Source of the DNA: CALBZG01 sp964486295
GTDB lineage: Bacteria; Bacillota; Clostridia; Peptostreptococcales; Anaerovoracaceae
NCBI GenBank assembly: GCA_964486295.1
Contig: CAZAMF010000002.1
Coordinates: forward strand, 124,001 to 188,000
DNA: 64,000 bases
Reading direction: 5' to 3'
Shown: piece after piece, positions 62,590-64,000 of the stretch
Numbering within the stretch: position 1 is the first letter of the stretch
Layout: each line of letters begins with the position of its first letter
The notes under the pieces: generated by a model
Databases searched by the model: none
What the model saw: only the letters and a program-made list of their open reading frames with translations
Told to the model about the DNA's origin: nothing
Position numbers and translations under genes: made by a program

Positions 62590-63948
62590 ATGAATATTGT
62601 CGATGTGATCGAAAAGAAAAAATCAGGGGGCAAGCTGAGCAAAGAGGAAATAGATTATTTCATCAATGGCTACACGAATGGAATGATACCTGATTACCAG
62701 GCATCTGCTTTGCTTATGGCAATTTGTTTCATGGGGATGAACAGGGAAGAGACCTTCGAACTGACTACTGCCATGAGATATTCCGGTGATACGGTAGACC
62801 TCTCTGGTATAAAAGGCATCAAGGTCGACAAACACAGCACCGGGGGTGTTGGAGATAAGACCACTCTGGTTGTCGGGCCGCTGGCGGCAGCATGCGGGAT
62901 CCCGGTTGCAAAGATGAGCGGGAGGGGTCTTGGATTTACAGGCGGAACTATTGACAAATTGGAGTCGATCCCTGGATTCAGAACGACTCTTGAAGAGCAG
63001 GATTTTATCGAACTGGTCAACAAGGTGGGTTTGTCTGTAATTGGACAGACCTCACATATCGCGCCGGCAGATAAAAAACTCTACGCTCTTCGTGATGTTA
63101 CAGCCACCGTCAACAATATGAGTCTGATTGCCTCCAGCATAATGAGCAAAAAATTAGCTTCCGGCAGTGATGCCATTGTGCTGGACGTCAAGTGTGGAAA
63201 CGGCGCATTCATGGAAAACCTTGAACAAGCCAGCGAGTTGGGCAGGCTTCTTGTTGACATAGGAACAGATGCAGGCAAAAAAACCATTGCCGTGATCACC
63301 GATATGAGTCAGCCTTTAGGCAACGCTGTGGGAAACAGTAATGAAGTGATCGAGGCAATAGAAACCCTCAAAGGCAGGGGCCCTGCGGATATTACTGAGC
63401 TTGCCCTTACAATGGCCGGCATGATGATTTATGCAGGTGAAAAAGCCGGCAGCCCGGATGAAGGGAAAGAAATGGCGCGTAAAGCTCTCGAGACTGGAGC
63501 CGCACTTGAAAAAATGTCATCCTTCATCAAAGGTCAGGGCGGCGATCCGCAAGTCATCAATAATTACAGTCTTTTTCCACAGCCTGCATACACCATCGAT
63601 GTTGTTGCTCCTAAAGGATTTGTGATGGCATCCGGATGTCTTAGCTGTGGGAACATTAGACCTGTGGCAGGCCAGTATGTCACAGAAATTTCAGCAAAAC
63701 AGATAGGGCTCGCTTCTCAACATTCAGGTGCGGGCCGGGTCTCGAAAGAGGATATGATTGATTTGGACGCCGGAGTTAATCTAAGAAAGAAAATCGGAGA
63801 TCCGGTGATGCCGGGTGAAATTCTGGCTGTTGTGTTCGGTAAAGATCGGGAAAAAGTTGAAAAAGGGGCGGAAGAAGCCCAAAAGGCATTCAAGATAGGC
63901 GTTGAACCGCCGGGCAAACCGGACTTGATCAAAAAAATACTCACATAA
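62590..63948 (+). CDS. pdp: Pyrimidine-nucleoside phosphorylase
   Basis: The enzyme splits uridine and thymidine with phosphate, feeding DeoB. The 452-residue protein has KHSTGGVGDKTTLVVGPLAA, the signature SGRGLGFTGGTIDKLES, and DVKCGNGAFMENLEQA. Its length is about 15-20 residues above the usual 433. The excess seems to sit near residues 348-362, where GCLSCGNIRPVAG interrupts the normally continuous stretch before YVTEISAKQIGLAS. Two cysteines there are unusual. GGGGG SD. Ends just before a terminator. Confidence 0.93.
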   Translation: MNIVDVIEKKKSGGKLSKEEIDYFINGYTNGMIPDYQASALLMAICFMGMNREETFELTTAMRYSGDTVDLSGIKGIKVDKHSTGGVGDKTTLVVGPLAAACGIPVAKMSGRGLGFTGGTIDKLESIPGFRTTLEEQDFIELVNKVGLSVIGQTSHIAPADKKLYALRDVTATVNNMSLIASSIMSKKLASGSDAIVLDVKCGNGAFMENLEQASELGRLLVDIGTDAGKKTIAVITDMSQPLGNAVGNSNEVIEAIETLKGRGPADITELALTMAGMMIYAGEKAGSPDEGKEMARKALETGAALEKMSSFIKGQGGDPQVINNYSLFPQPAYTIDVVAPKGFVMASGCLSCGNIRPVAGQYVTEISAKQIGLASQHSGAGRVSKEDMIDLDAGVNLRKKIGDPVMPGEILAVVFGKDREKVEKGAEEAQKAFKIGVEPPGKPDLIKKILT

Positions 63949-63951
63949 AAA

Positions 63952-63979
63952 ACAAAGGCCGCCCTCGGGCGGCCTTTGT
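63952..63979. terminator. Terminator after the nucleoside phosphorylase gene
   Basis: A perfect 12-bp stem (63952-63963 with 63968-63979), loop CTCG. The left flank is an A-run, so on the minus strand the hairpin is followed by T6; the plus-strand side ends in CCTTTGT. It can serve both directions. Confidence 0.75.
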
Positions 63980-64000
63980 AATGATTACTTTAAATTTTCC

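Noticed and set aside
1..64000. tRNA, rRNA, CRISPR array, prophage or intact IS element
   Set aside because: No cloverleaf, rRNA segment, regularly spaced repeat, integrase or transposase gene was recognised anywhere in the window.

Overview
The window looks like a stretch of chromosome from an anaerobic, amino-acid-fermenting Clostridia-type Firmicute. I would guess the Anaerovoracaceae / Eubacteriales family XIII neighbourhood, but the sequence alone cannot prove that. Reasons: GGAGG-type ribosome binding sites close to starts, sigma-A promoters of TTGnnn-N17-TATAAT form, short operons with overlapping starts and stops, a clostridial NADP-type glutamate dehydrogenase, a DnaE-type Pol III, a SpoVB-like flippase, and a CsaB/TagA cell-wall polymer cluster. 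I see no rRNA, tRNA, CRISPR array, prophage or intact insertion sequence. Most of the window is ordinary core genome, densely coded on the + strand.

Layout. 1-2491: end of a membrane protein, then a lipoprotein with two FMN-binding-like repeats and ApbE, the flavin transferase expected to modify it. 2559-4217 (-): ACT-domain protein plus PFL/UPF0210 protein. 4369-7813: ung, then lemA with a DUF2207 membrane protein and a small membrane protein. 7852-12290: dnaE and pfkA, convergent with dinB (12293-13516, -). 13667-16577: HAD phosphatase, Usp-like protein, HdeD-like protein and AI-2E/PerM exporter. 16713-24779: two FAD proteins, cobalamin adenosyltransferase, a secreted GH26-like hydrolase, gpmI and a SpoVB-like flippase. 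24892-26499 (-): NhaC-type antiporter, divergent from a MerR regulator. 28072-33893: two class-III aminotransferases, a CoA-acylating aldehyde dehydrogenase and glutamate dehydrogenase, which together look like an omega-amino-acid or diamine fermentation block. 34095-39428: NAD(P)HX dehydratase, small secreted protein, DUF5693 protein, CsaB and a TagA/WecG glycosyltransferase (cell-wall polymer). 39448-42423: split transketolase and ilvE. 42638-49110: degenerate ParA-like protein, FtsEX, EnvC-like M23 protein, RecJ-like exonuclease and CtpA protease (division and envelope). 49200-54644: YerC-like regulator, phosphopantetheinyl transferase, DMT transporter, MBL hydrolase, TcdA, RecX, Smr protein, a 27-residue membrane peptide and a WYL regulator. 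54735-59370: tandem lipoteichoic-acid-synthase-like proteins. 59454-63948: rmuC, metallophosphoesterase, deoB and pyrimidine nucleoside phosphorylase.

No large undescribed system stands out. The less ordinary signals are these. (1) Three genes (ung, dinB, ltaS-like) share the exact geometry TTGnnn-N17-TATAAT-N6-ATG and should make leaderless mRNAs; a fourth (Usp-like) is a weaker candidate. (2) An inverted, decayed piece of a flavin-lipoprotein gene is fused to the 3' end of an aminotransferase gene, about 83% identical over 59 nt to the intact lipoprotein gene at the window start. (3) Both lipoprotein repeats carry a variant DxxSSVT in place of the usual DxxSGAT flavinylation motif, next to apbE. 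(4) A perfect 20-bp palindrome precedes gdhA. (5) dnaE starts 8 nt after a strong terminator hairpin and has no ribosome binding site. (6) The tandem LtaS paralogs end in what looks like a dead glycerophosphodiesterase-type domain.
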